NCBI RefSeq assembly: GCF_033239625.1
Contig: NZ_BTCK01000005.1
Coordinates: 168,186-232,185 of the forward strand
Direction of reading: 5' to 3'
DNA: 64,000 nt
Origin: Paenibacillus_T sp033239625
GTDB taxonomy: Bacteria > Bacillota > Bacilli > Paenibacillales > Paenibacillaceae
A program made the position numbers and the translations under genes. The notes below the pieces were generated by a model. The model saw nothing but the letters and a program-made list of their open reading frames with translations, was not told the origin of the DNA and did not search any database. Numbering within the stretch: position 1 is the first letter of the stretch; each line of letters starts with the position of its first letter. Shown here piece after piece: positions 34,384 to 43,994 of the stretch.

Positions 34384-37300
34384 ATGAGAACAGTATTAAG
34401 GTTCAAATGGGTGGTGCTCGTACTGTGGGTTGTCGTTGCGGCAGGACTGATGCTGACCGCGCCGAACATGGAGGAGCTTGTCAGGGATAAAGGCCAGATC
34501 GATGTACCTGACGGCTACTCCTCTTCAGAGGCCGCCAAGCTGCTTAGCGGCATGGAAGGACAGGAAGGCGAAGGCAAGACGCTATCGACTGTCGTCGTAT
34601 TCCATCGAGAAGGCGGTCTGACCGCTGACGATCTGTCGCAGGCTCGGCAGGCGCTTCAGAAGCTGATCGATAACGGCGAGCAGTATGGGGTGACAGGGGT
34701 TACGACCCATTTTCAGACGAAGGAATTAGAGAGCCAGCTCGTCTCCGAAGATCAGTCGACGGTCATTGCGCTCGTGAAGGTGCTGGAGGAAGGCCGTCTT
34801 CCGAAGGAAATGACCGATTCGCTTAACTCGGCGCTCGCAGACGTGAAGGTCGATCACTACTTGACCGGCGGTTGGGTCATCGGGGAGGACGTCGTTCAGA
34901 GCTCGCAGGAAGGGCTGAAGAAGACCGAGCTCATTACCGTTGGCTTCATTCTTATTATTCTATTCCTCGTGTTCCGTTCGGCGATTGCGCCGCTCGTACC
35001 GCTGCTTGCTGTCGGATTCAGTTATCTGACCTCGCAGTCGGTCGTCGCATACTTAGTGGAATATATGGATTTCCCATTGTCGAACTTCACGCAGATCTTC
35101 ATGGTCGCGGTATTGTTCGGTATTGGTACGGACTACTGCATTCTCTTGATCAGCCGGTATAAAGAAGAATTGATTCGACTCGGAGATCGAGACGAAGCGA
35201 TTGTCCAGACGTACCGCACGGCGGGACGGACGGTCCTGTTCTCCGGTCTGGCCGTGTTCGTCGGTTTCGCCTCGATCGGCTTCTCGACGTTCGTGCTGTA
35301 CCGCTCGGCAGTTGCGGTGGCGGTTGGCGTAGCGGTTATGCTCATTGCATTGTTCACGCTTGTACCGTTCTTCCTTTCCGTATTCGGCAAAGCGTTGTTC
35401 TGGCCGGCCCGAGGGTCGCTGGAGCACAAGGAGAGCAAGCTGTGGGGCGCAGTCGGCGCGTTCTCGCTGAAACGTCCATTGTGGGCGCTCGTTATTTTGC
35501 TTGTGTTGATCGTGCCCGCGCTTACAGCGTACAAAGGTTCAATTTCGTTCAACTCGCTCGACGAGATTGGCGAGAAGTACGATTCGGTTAAAGCGTTCAA
35601 TCTGGTTGCAGACGGCTTCGGTCCCGGTGAGACCCTGCCGACAACCGTTGTCATGCAGTCAGATACGCCAATGGGCGACACGAATGGCTTAGCTGTAGTA
35701 GAGCAGGTCAGTCGTGAGCTCGGGCAAGTGCCGGGCGTGAAGACCGTTCGAAGCGCGACGCGGCCGACGGGCGAGGCGCCGGATGGATTCCTCGTCTCGG
35801 ATCAAGTCGGAACGCTGCAGGATGGACTTGGGCAGAGCGGAGACGGTCTGTCGACGATTGGCAATGGATTGTCGGACGCCAGCAAGGCGCTCAGCGATAA
35901 CGCGCCGAAGCTGAAGGAAGCAGCGGATGGTGCCAGCAAATTGACGGATGGTACGCTGGCGCTTAAGTCAGGCGTTAGCGAACTGTCTGCAGGGCTCGCG
36001 CGCATCCAGCAAGGAATGAAGGATGGCTCGGCCGGTGCGAAAGAGCTGAAGGCAGGCCTTGAGCAGGTGCGTCAGAACGCCGAGAAGCTTGCCGATGCAG
36101 CGAAGCAGCTGGAAAGCAGTTACAGCAAGCTTGGCGATGGTGTAACGCAGCTTTATGCAGGGTACACGGGAATTGCGACGGAACAAGCGAAGTTGGCCGA
36201 CGAGTTGGCCGCTGTCGGATCCGACCTAAGTGGTCTGACCGAGCAATACCCTGATCTGGCGGAAGATGCAGCTTACCAGAAAGCGCTCGGCGCTGTCCGC
36301 AAGCTGCAGACAGACGCGGATCAACTTAACAGCCGTACGAAAGGGCTTAATGCTCAGTTGGATGGTGTGTCGAAAGGCATGGATGCAGCCAATGCCGGCC
36401 TAAAGCAGGCAGCGGACGGTCAGAAGGCGTTGGCACAAGGGCTGCAGTCGCTCATAGCCGGCATTGCGAAGCTGCAGACCGGACTGGACCAGGCTGCACA
36501 AGGACAGGGCGTCGTTATTTCTAAATTGCCGGAGATGCAGTCAGGGCTCGATCAATTGGCAGACGGTCAGAAGCAGCTGCAGAGCGGCTTCACAGATCTG
36601 AACGGTCAATTAACGGAGCTGACGGACGGACTTGATCAGAGCGTTGACGGTCTGAAGCAGGTAACCGACGGACTTGGTTCGGCTGAAAGTTATTTGAGCG
36701 AGCTGTCGTCTTCTCCGAATAAAGGGCTCACAGGTTGGTTCATTCCAGAACAGGCAGCGCAGGATGCGCAGTTTGAACAAGCGATCGACGTCTACATGTC
36801 GCCGGATCGCAAAACGGTGAAGTTCGATGTTATATTCGACGGCAATCCGTATGAGCTGGAGACAATGAATCAGATCGAAGAGCTCAAGTCGGCTGTCGCG
36901 CGCGGCTTGCAAGGAACGTCGTTCCAGTCGGCTCACTACGAAGTGGGCGGCATTACGAGCAACAACCATGATTTGAACGGCATTTCGGATGCGGACTATT
37001 CGAAGACGATGATGTTCATGTTAATCGGCATCGGGATTGTATTGATTCTGCTGTTCCGTTCGATTGTCATGCCGCTCTATATGATCGCTTCTCTCATGGT
37101 AACGTTCTACACCGCGATGGCGGTGACGGAAATCATCTACGTACGCTGGCTCGGACATACGGGCGTTAGCTGGGCGGTGCCGTTCTTCGGTTTCGTTATG
37201 CTCGTGGCGCTTGGCATCGACTACAGCATCTTCTTAATGGATAGGTTCAAAGAATACCGCCACCTGCCGCCGACCGAGGCGATTCTCGAGGCGATGAAAC

Positions 37301-37617
37301 GAATGGGTACGGTCATCATGTCGGCGGCGGTCATTCTAGGCGGCACGTTCGCGGCGATGCTTCCTTCGGGCGTAATGTCGCTGCTGCAGATCGCGACGAT
37401 CGTATTGTGCGGACTGTTCATGTACGCGCTCATCATGCTCCCGCTGTTCATTCCGATTATGGTTCGGATGTTCGGCGAAGCGAACTACTGGCCGTTCATG
37501 CGCCGATCAGGTGCGGACGCAGGGACGCCGAACCGTCCTGGAACTTCTGCTGATGGCCGTCATGGCGCGCGTCAGGGCGGGCACGGCACAGGTCGAACGC
37601 AGGATTCGACGGTGTAA
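34384..37617 (+). CDS. MMPL/RND-family exporter with large helical extracellular domain
   Basis: A 1077-residue membrane protein of the MMPL/YdfJ type. One helix at 5-22, a first extracellular loop to about 175, helices about 178-345 and 365-385, a second loop about 390-870, and five final helices about 872-1040. Conserved RND segments GIGTDYCILLISRYKEE and LGIDYSIFLMDRFKEY are in both halves. The second loop is unusual: from about residue 470 to 790 it is a run of helical repeats with a recurring G-L-x-x-x-x-x-G-x heptad-like pattern (LADGQKQLQSG, LKQAADGQKALAQG), like YhgE/Pip-type proteins. It probably exports lipids or drugs, under control of the preceding MarR gene. Confidence 0.88.
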   Translation: MRTVLRFKWVVLVLWVVVAAGLMLTAPNMEELVRDKGQIDVPDGYSSSEAAKLLSGMEGQEGEGKTLSTVVVFHREGGLTADDLSQARQALQKLIDNGEQYGVTGVTTHFQTKELESQLVSEDQSTVIALVKVLEEGRLPKEMTDSLNSALADVKVDHYLTGGWVIGEDVVQSSQEGLKKTELITVGFILIILFLVFRSAIAPLVPLLAVGFSYLTSQSVVAYLVEYMDFPLSNFTQIFMVAVLFGIGTDYCILLISRYKEELIRLGDRDEAIVQTYRTAGRTVLFSGLAVFVGFASIGFSTFVLYRSAVAVAVGVAVMLIALFTLVPFFLSVFGKALFWPARGSLEHKESKLWGAVGAFSLKRPLWALVILLVLIVPALTAYKGSISFNSLDEIGEKYDSVKAFNLVADGFGPGETLPTTVVMQSDTPMGDTNGLAVVEQVSRELGQVPGVKTVRSATRPTGEAPDGFLVSDQVGTLQDGLGQSGDGLSTIGNGLSDASKALSDNAPKLKEAADGASKLTDGTLALKSGVSELSAGLARIQQGMKDGSAGAKELKAGLEQVRQNAEKLADAAKQLESSYSKLGDGVTQLYAGYTGIATEQAKLADELAAVGSDLSGLTEQYPDLAEDAAYQKALGAVRKLQTDADQLNSRTKGLNAQLDGVSKGMDAANAGLKQAADGQKALAQGLQSLIAGIAKLQTGLDQAAQGQGVVISKLPEMQSGLDQLADGQKQLQSGFTDLNGQLTELTDGLDQSVDGLKQVTDGLGSAESYLSELSSSPNKGLTGWFIPEQAAQDAQFEQAIDVYMSPDRKTVKFDVIFDGNPYELETMNQIEELKSAVARGLQGTSFQSAHYEVGGITSNNHDLNGISDADYSKTMMFMLIGIGIVLILLFRSIVMPLYMIASLMVTFYTAMAVTEIIYVRWLGHTGVSWAVPFFGFVMLVALGIDYSIFLMDRFKEYRHLPPTEAILEAMKRMGTVIMSAAVILGGTFAAMLPSGVMSLLQIATIVLCGLFMYALIMLPLFIPIMVRMFGEANYWPFMRRSGADAGTPNRPGTSADGRHGARQGGHGTGRTQDSTV

Positions 37618-37647
37618 CAGCGAAAGTAGATTTATATAGGTTCATGG

Positions 37648-37680
37648 AGCGCGCGCCGTCGTAAGGCGCGCGCTTTTTCT
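37648..37680 (+). terminator. Terminator of the MarR-MMPL operon
   Basis: Perfect 10-bp stem agcgcgcgcc/ggcgcgcgct and ttttt. Confidence 0.92.
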
Positions 37681-37715
37681 TGTGCTTAGGAATCGCTTCC
37701 ATGCGCATATTCAAA

Positions 37716-37744
37716 TTGCAACCGCATATGGAAAACGATATAAT
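37716..37744 (+). promoter_or_regulatory. SigA promoter of uvrB-uvrA
   Basis: TTGCAA (37716-37721), a 17-base spacer and TATAAT (37739-37744). Confidence 0.8.
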
Positions 37745-37749
37745 AGATG

Positions 37750-37763
37750 GGAACACACATTCG
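37750..37763 (+). promoter_or_regulatory. LexA (SOS) box of uvrB-uvrA
   Basis: ggaac-acac-attcg matches the Bacillus LexA consensus CGAAC-N4-GTTCG at 8 of 10 fixed positions and lies at the predicted transcription start, just after the -10. uvrBA is a known SOS operon in B. subtilis. Confidence 0.7.
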
Positions 37764-37898
37764 AGTCCGCGCGCACATCGTGCGATTTCACCATATTTGA
37801 ATTTATAAGTTTCCGAACGTACAGGAAAGAACAAAATTATAATAGACGATAAATGAAATGAAGAACGTTATGAAATAGCAGGAGGTGACCGTTTACGC

Positions 37899-39902
37899 AT
37901 GGAGTTTGCAGAACGATCGAATAAGCCCTTCAAACTGATGTCGGGTTATACGCCGCAGGGCGATCAGCCCGAGGCGATCCGACAGCTGGTAGATGGCGTG
38001 ACGGACGGCGAGCGGTATCAGACCTTGCTCGGTGCGACCGGTACAGGCAAGACGTTTACGATTGCTAATACGATTGCTAAGTTGAATCGGCCGACGCTCG
38101 TCATCGCGCATAACAAGACGCTGGCTGCACAGCTGTGCAGCGAGTTTCAAGAGTTTTTCCCGGAGAATGCGGTATCGTATTTCGTCAGTTACTACGACTA
38201 CTTCCAACCGGAAGCTTATATTCCGTCGACGGATACGTATATCGAGAAGGATTCGAGCATCAATGACGAGATCGATAAGCTGCGTCACTCAGCCACGAGC
38301 TCACTGTTCGAGCGGCGCGATGTTATTATCGTAGCCAGCGTGTCCTGCATCTACGGCCTCGGTTCGCCTTCGGAATACGGCAGTCTGGTGCTGTCGCTGC
38401 GCGTTGGCATGGAGAAGTCCCGCGATGCGATCCTTCATAAGCTGGTCGATATCCAGTACCAACGCAACGATATCAACTTCATTCGCGGCACGTTCCGCGT
38501 TCGCGGCGATGTCATTGAGATATTCCCGGTCGCCAATAATGAGCGCGCCATTCGGGTCGAGCTGTTCGGCGACGAGATCGAACGGATTACGGAGATCGAC
38601 GTGCTGACGGGCGAGATCATCGGAACGCGCGACCACATCGCAATCTTCCCGGCTTCTCACTTCGTTACGCAAGAGGAGACGATGAAGCGGGCGCTCGTCA
38701 ACATCGAGCGGGAGCTGGAAGAGAGGCTGGAGGAGCTGCGATCGCAGAACAAGCTGCTCGAAGCGCAGCGATTGGAGCAGCGAACGCGCTACGATATCGA
38801 GATGATGCAGGAGATGGGCTTCTGCTCCGGCATCGAGAACTATTCGGGACCGCTCACCTTCCGCGAACGCGGCGCAACGCCGTATACGCTGATGGATTAT
38901 TTTCCCGATGATATGTTAATCGTTATTGATGAGTCTCATGTGACGCTGCCGCAGATTCGCGCGATGTATAACGGCGACCGGGCGCGTAAGGAAGTGCTAG
39001 TAGAGCACGGCTTCCGTCTGCCATCGGCAATGGATAACCGGCCGCTGAGGTTCGAGGAGTTCGAGGAGAAGGCTGGACAGATGATTTACGTATCCGCAAC
39101 GCCGGGCCCTTATGAGCTTGAGCATTGTCCGGAGATGGTGCAGCAGATCATTCGGCCGACGGGTCTCATCGATCCCATTATTGAAGTGCGTCCAACGAAG
39201 GGACAGATCGACGATCTGCTGGGCGAGATTCGCGATCGCATCGCCAAGGATGAACGCGTGCTCGTAACGACGCTGACGAAGAAGATGGCGGAAGATCTGA
39301 CCGATTACTTCAAGGAAGTCGGCATTAAAGTGCGCTATATGCACTCGGATATCAAGACGCTGGAACGGATGCAGATTTTGCGCGATTTGCGCCTTGGCGC
39401 GTTCCATGTGCTCGTCGGGATCAACCTGCTGCGGGAAGGATTGGACCTGCCGGAAGTTACGCTCGTTGCGATTCTCGATGCAGACAAGGAAGGTTTCCTG
39501 CGATCGGAGCGGTCGCTCATTCAGACGATCGGCCGGGCTGCGCGCAACGCGGACGGACGCGTTATTATGTACGGCGATAAGATGACGGACTCCATGGATA
39601 AGGCAATCAAGGAGACCGAACGCCGTCGTACCATACAGCTGGCCTACAACGAGAAGCACGGCATAACGCCGCAGACGATACGCAAGAAAATTCACGACGT
39701 GATCGAAGCGACGAAGGTCGCCGAGCAGAAGTCGGATTACCTCACTGGCACAGGAGCCGGCGGCAAGTTGTCGAAGAAGGAGCGCCAGTCGGTTATTCAG
39801 CGCCTGGAAGCCGAGATGAAGGATGCGGCGAAGAACCTCCAGTTCGAACGTGCGGCAGAGCTGCGCGATGCGTTGTTGGAGCTGCGCGCGGAAGGCGATT
39901 GA
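37899..39902 (+). CDS. uvrB: Excinuclease ABC subunit B
   Basis: A 667-residue DNA-damage verification helicase. Walker A LLGATGTGKT (43-52), the beta-hairpin YYDYFQPEAYIP that locks one strand (near 92-105), VIDESHVTLPQ, the helicase motif QTIGRAARN, and a C-terminal UVR domain (about 625-660) for UvrC contact are present. It loads at damage found by UvrA, then recruits UvrC for incision. aggaggtg lies 13 bases upstream of the ATG, a somewhat long spacing. uvrA follows after 43 bases. Confidence 0.97.
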   Translation: MEFAERSNKPFKLMSGYTPQGDQPEAIRQLVDGVTDGERYQTLLGATGTGKTFTIANTIAKLNRPTLVIAHNKTLAAQLCSEFQEFFPENAVSYFVSYYDYFQPEAYIPSTDTYIEKDSSINDEIDKLRHSATSSLFERRDVIIVASVSCIYGLGSPSEYGSLVLSLRVGMEKSRDAILHKLVDIQYQRNDINFIRGTFRVRGDVIEIFPVANNERAIRVELFGDEIERITEIDVLTGEIIGTRDHIAIFPASHFVTQEETMKRALVNIERELEERLEELRSQNKLLEAQRLEQRTRYDIEMMQEMGFCSGIENYSGPLTFRERGATPYTLMDYFPDDMLIVIDESHVTLPQIRAMYNGDRARKEVLVEHGFRLPSAMDNRPLRFEEFEEKAGQMIYVSATPGPYELEHCPEMVQQIIRPTGLIDPIIEVRPTKGQIDDLLGEIRDRIAKDERVLVTTLTKKMAEDLTDYFKEVGIKVRYMHSDIKTLERMQILRDLRLGAFHVLVGINLLREGLDLPEVTLVAILDADKEGFLRSERSLIQTIGRAARNADGRVIMYGDKMTDSMDKAIKETERRRTIQLAYNEKHGITPQTIRKKIHDVIEATKVAEQKSDYLTGTGAGGKLSKKERQSVIQRLEAEMKDAAKNLQFERAAELRDALLELRAEGD

Positions 39903-39945
39903 TGATGAACGGTTATCAAGAGTGGAATAGAAGGGTGGAGCAGCA

Positions 39946-42834
39946 GTGGCAAGCGATCGTATAGTAATCAAGGGGGCGAGAGCCCACAATTTGAAAAATA
40001 TCGACGTGACGATTCCGCGCGACAAATTCGTCGTGCTTACAGGCCTTAGCGGTTCGGGCAAATCATCGCTCGCGTTCGATACGATCTACGCGGAAGGACA
40101 GCGGCGGTACGTCGAGTCGCTGTCTGCTTACGCACGACAGTTTCTCGGACAAATGGAGAAGCCGGACGTCGACTCCATCGAAGGATTGTCGCCTGCGATC
40201 TCCATTGACCAGAAGACAACGAGCCGCAATCCGCGTTCGACAGTTGGTACGGTAACGGAGATTTATGACTATTTGCGGCTTTTGTTCGCACGGGTCGGCA
40301 AGCCGCATTGCCCGGAGCATGGCATTGAGATAACTTCGCAGACGGTCGAGCAGATGGTGGACCGCATTATGGAGTACCCAGAGCGCACACGTCTGCAGAT
40401 TCTTGCGCCGATCGTGTCGGGCCGCAAAGGCGAGCATACGAAGCTGCTGCAGGATGTGCAGAAACAAGGCTTCGTCCGCGTGCGGATCGACGGCGAGATT
40501 CGCGAGCTTGGCGGCGAAGAGATCGTGCTGGAGAAGAATAAGAAGCACTCGATCGAGGTCGTTGTCGACCGGATCGTAGTGAAGTCCGACGTGCATACGC
40601 GATTGGCGGACTCGCTCGAGACGGCGCTCAAGCTGGCTGAAGGCAAAGTCATTGTGGATGTGATGGAGAAGGAAGAACTGATGTTCAGCTCGAATCTGGC
40701 TTGCCCGGAATGCGGCTTCAGCATCGATGAGCTCGCACCGCGCATGTTCTCGTTCAACAGTCCATTCGGCGCTTGCCCGGAGTGCGATGGTCTTGGCGCG
40801 AAGATGATTGTAGATCCGGACCTGCTCGTGACGGACCCATCGAAGTCGATCGAAGATGGTGCGTTCGAGGCGTGGGCTGGCAGCACATCGAACTATTATC
40901 CGCAGTTTCTGGCGGCGGTGTGCCAGCACTACGGCATTTCGCGTACGACGCCAGTAAGCGAATTGACGCCAGAGCAGATGAAGAAGCTGTTGTACGGAAC
41001 GGGCGGCGAGCTCGTGAAGTTCAAATATGAGAATGATTTCGGCCATCGGAAGGAAGCGCTCGTCGCGTTCGAAGGGATCGTCCATAACCTCGAGCGCCGC
41101 TATCGGGATACGGCTTCTGAAGCGATGCGCGAAATCATTGAAGGCTACATGGCTGCGAAGCCGTGCAGCTCCTGCAAGGGCGACCGCCTTCGCAAGGAAA
41201 GTCTGGCCGTCACGGTTGATCGTAAGAACATCGCCTATGTGACATCGCTCTCGATCGGTGAAGCGCAGCGCTTCTTCGAAGGGCTGAACTTAAGCGAGAA
41301 GGATCTTACGATCGCAAACCTGATTTTGAAGGAAATCAACGGTCGACTTGGATTCCTCGTGAATGTAGGTCTGCAATATCTATCGCTCAGCCGCGCAGCG
41401 GGTACGTTGTCCGGCGGCGAAGCGCAGCGCATCCGGCTGGCAACGCAGATTGGATCGAGCCTGATGGGCGTCCTGTATATTTTGGACGAACCGAGCATCG
41501 GTCTGCATCAGCGGGACAACGATCGGCTCATTCAGACGCTGGAGCATATGCGGGATCTTGGCAATACGCTGATCGTCGTCGAGCATGACGAAGACACGAT
41601 GATGGCAGCGGACCACATTATCGATATTGGTCCAGGCGCAGGGATACACGGCGGACAGGTTATGTCGCAAGGTACACCGGCTGAAGTCATGGCTGATGAG
41701 AACTCGCTTACTGGCGCCTACTTGAGCGGTCGCAAGTTTATCGAAGTGCCGCTGGAGCGCCGTCCGACGACGGACAAGTGGCTGGAGATTCGGGGAGCGA
41801 AGGAGAACAACCTGCGCAATCTGAATGTGAAGGTTCCGCTTGGCGTATTCACGGCAGTAACGGGTGTATCGGGCTCCGGCAAGTCGACGCTCGTGAACGA
41901 GATTTTGTACAAGACGCTTGCCCGTGACTTGAACCGCGCGAAAGTGCGGCCAGGCGAGTACAAAGAGATCCGCGGTCTTGAGAATGTCGAGAAGGTTATC
42001 GATATCGACCAGTCGCCAATCGGGCGAACGCCGCGTTCGAATCCTGCGACTTACACTGGCGTATTCGATGATATCCGCGATGTATTCGCCAATACGAATG
42101 AAGCGAAGGTGCGCGGCTACAAGAAGGGCCGGTTCAGCTTCAATGTGAAGGGCGGCCGCTGCGAAGCTTGTCGCGGCGACGGCATCATCAAGATCGAGAT
42201 GCACTTCCTGCCGGACGTTTATGTGCCTTGCGAAGTGTGCAAGGGCAAACGATATAACCGCGAGACGCTCGAGGTGAAGTACAAGGGATTGAACATCGCC
42301 GAGGTACTGGAGCTCACGATCGAGGATGCGGTCGAGTTCTTCCGCAACATTCCGCGGATTCATCGGAAGATGCAGACGTTGTTCGATGTAGGTCTTGGAT
42401 ATATGCGCCTCGGTCAAGCGGCGACGACGCTGTCGGGCGGCGAAGCGCAGCGCGTGAAGCTGGCTGCTGAACTGTATCGTCGCAGCACGGGCAAGACGAT
42501 CTACATTCTCGACGAGCCGACAACGGGTCTGCATGTAGATGACATTGACCGTCTGCTGCAAGTGCTGCATCGCTTGGTGGACAGCGGAGAGTCTGTACTC
42601 GTTATCGAGCACAATCTCGACGTCATCAAGACGGCTGACTATTTGATCGACCTTGGACCGGAGGGCGGCAATGGCGGCGGTACGATTGTTGGTACCGGCG
42701 CGCCAGAAGCTCTCGTTAAGGTGGAGGGCTCTTACACCGGCAAGTATCTGGGGCCGATTCTGGAGCGTGACCGTCAGCGGACGATCAAACGCCGCGAGGC
42801 GGAGCAGTCGGTCGCTGCGGGTGCAGCGGACTAA
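39946..42834 (+). CDS. uvrA: Excinuclease ABC subunit A
   Basis: A 962-residue damage-recognition ATPase with two ABC modules. The first Walker A is GLSGSGKSS (33-41) and the second GVSGSGKST (near 643). Zinc fingers CPECGFSIDELAPRMF...CPECDG and CEACRGDG...CEVCKG, and LSGGEAQR twice, are intact. It works as a dimer that hands DNA to UvrB. Start GTG at 39946 after aagggtggag. The strong terminator after it ends the operon. Confidence 0.97.
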   Translation: MASDRIVIKGARAHNLKNIDVTIPRDKFVVLTGLSGSGKSSLAFDTIYAEGQRRYVESLSAYARQFLGQMEKPDVDSIEGLSPAISIDQKTTSRNPRSTVGTVTEIYDYLRLLFARVGKPHCPEHGIEITSQTVEQMVDRIMEYPERTRLQILAPIVSGRKGEHTKLLQDVQKQGFVRVRIDGEIRELGGEEIVLEKNKKHSIEVVVDRIVVKSDVHTRLADSLETALKLAEGKVIVDVMEKEELMFSSNLACPECGFSIDELAPRMFSFNSPFGACPECDGLGAKMIVDPDLLVTDPSKSIEDGAFEAWAGSTSNYYPQFLAAVCQHYGISRTTPVSELTPEQMKKLLYGTGGELVKFKYENDFGHRKEALVAFEGIVHNLERRYRDTASEAMREIIEGYMAAKPCSSCKGDRLRKESLAVTVDRKNIAYVTSLSIGEAQRFFEGLNLSEKDLTIANLILKEINGRLGFLVNVGLQYLSLSRAAGTLSGGEAQRIRLATQIGSSLMGVLYILDEPSIGLHQRDNDRLIQTLEHMRDLGNTLIVVEHDEDTMMAADHIIDIGPGAGIHGGQVMSQGTPAEVMADENSLTGAYLSGRKFIEVPLERRPTTDKWLEIRGAKENNLRNLNVKVPLGVFTAVTGVSGSGKSTLVNEILYKTLARDLNRAKVRPGEYKEIRGLENVEKVIDIDQSPIGRTPRSNPATYTGVFDDIRDVFANTNEAKVRGYKKGRFSFNVKGGRCEACRGDGIIKIEMHFLPDVYVPCEVCKGKRYNRETLEVKYKGLNIAEVLELTIEDAVEFFRNIPRIHRKMQTLFDVGLGYMRLGQAATTLSGGEAQRVKLAAELYRRSTGKTIYILDEPTTGLHVDDIDRLLQVLHRLVDSGESVLVIEHNLDVIKTADYLIDLGPEGGNGGGTIVGTGAPEALVKVEGSYTGKYLGPILERDRQRTIKRREAEQSVAAGAAD

Positions 42835-42853
42835 ATTCGATTAACAGAATGAT

Positions 42854-42911
42854 AGAGAGCGGACCATCCGGCAGCGGTTTAAGCAACTGCCGAATGGTCC
42901 GCTCTCTTTTT
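42854..42911 (+). terminator. Terminator of uvrBA
   Basis: Perfect 14-bp stem agagagcggaccat/atggtccgctctct with an inner hairpin, then ttttt. Confidence 0.92.
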
Positions 42912-43162
42912 ACATCACGATCGATGAGGTTCAATGGTTGGAGAGCCTCGAGAACGAACATTATGTACCCAATAAGCCCTACGGCAACCGTAAGCATGCA
43001 CTACCGTTTAAAGTTAGGGTTGAGGATAGAAGTGATTTATATACTCCTGCTGCATCCGCATGTACCCCCTGTACATCCGTCATCCTCGGATTGTCCATAC
43101 CGATTATCTGCGATGTTCATATGCTGGCATAGGAGCAATCGGTAGAACAGGAGAGGTGGAGG

Positions 43163-43441
43163 ATGAGAGAAGCGAAGCGAAAGGGAAGCAGCCGCACAGG
43201 GCGCTGCCGCAGTAACGTTCGAATGATGGGATATCAACGATGGCTTCGTTCCGTACGGGGCAATTTGGCGACTTTCTATATGACCTATCCGAACAATTCT
43301 GAGTGGAATGCCCGCTCGTTCACAGGTGTTATCGTGTCAGCCGGCAAGGATCACGTTGTCATCCAGGACGAAGCAACCGGAAGGACGGAGCTGCTGCTAT
43401 ATCGCAATCTCGATTATGTGACGATCGATTTAATTTTCTAA
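43163..43441 (+). CDS. Short GerQ-like spore coat protein
   Basis: A 92-residue protein. Residues about 30-92 follow the pattern of the GerQ C-terminal domain: GNLATFYMTYPNN, SEWNARSFTGVIVSAGKDH, then a LLLYRNLDYVTID end. GerQ is a coat protein cross-linked by transglutaminase and needed for the lytic enzyme CwlJ during germination. Known GerQ proteins are roughly twice as long, with a Gln/Tyr/Pro-rich N-terminus; here that part is replaced by a 25-residue basic Arg/Ser segment. So it is a paralogue or a reduced form. aggagaggtggagg precedes the ATG. No cwlJ is adjacent. Confidence 0.7.
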   Translation: MREAKRKGSSRTGRCRSNVRMMGYQRWLRSVRGNLATFYMTYPNNSEWNARSFTGVIVSAGKDHVVIQDEATGRTELLLYRNLDYVTIDLIF

Positions 43442-43672
43442 CCACATGACGTCAGGGATCATTCTTCCATGAAACGGTCCCGACATACATAGAACGACCC
43501 ATATAGGTTAATCCTCTAAATGTACCCCTCATTGGTGATGGTTAACTTCTATTCATTTGAGGTAAAATGTTGACAAAGTTGTTACGAATTCCAGTCGGGG
43601 GTTGCATCGCTCGTCCGCAGCCGCTAACATAGGAATATGATAGGTGACGTGTGACGAAAAGGAGGTCATCCC

Positions 43673-43897
43673 ATGTATCTTGCAGAAGAAGCGGCAAAAG
43701 CTGCAGCGTCGACAAGCAATATCAATACGTTCGACTGGTTCATGCTTGCATTCACGATTCTGATTGCGATCGGGTTTGTAAGGTTGTTGATGGCAAGACC
43801 GAAGAAGAACATCTTTGCACTCGGATTTACATTCGTTTCGCTGGCTATTTTTCTGTTCTCTGACTACGTCATGATTACGGAGAGCTGGATGCAATAA
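43673..43897 (+). CDS. Small two-helix membrane protein (DUF2759-like)
   Basis: A 74-residue protein with a polar, Ala-rich N-terminus (about 1-20) and two hydrophobic helices (about 22-40 and 48-65). The basic loop ARPKKN lies between them. An excellent aaaggaggt lies before the ATG. Size and layout recall the DUF2759 proteins of Bacillales, whose role is unknown; this link is by pattern only. It is a single gene followed by a strong terminator. Confidence 0.65.
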   Translation: MYLAEEAAKAAASTSNINTFDWFMLAFTILIAIGFVRLLMARPKKNIFALGFTFVSLAIFLFSDYVMITESWMQ

Positions 43898-43923
43898 GAT
43901 CGGCTCGGTCTACATAAGCAACA

Positions 43924-43975
43924 CAACCAAAAGACCTCAATTCACTAATCCGTGAATTGAGGTCTTTTTGGTTGT
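43924..43975. terminator. Bidirectional terminator after the small membrane protein
   Basis: caaccaaaagacctcaattc and its complement form an almost perfect stem of more than 20 bp with T-rich and A-rich flanks. Confidence 0.92.
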
Positions 43976-43994
43976 TTCTATAACACACTATTAC

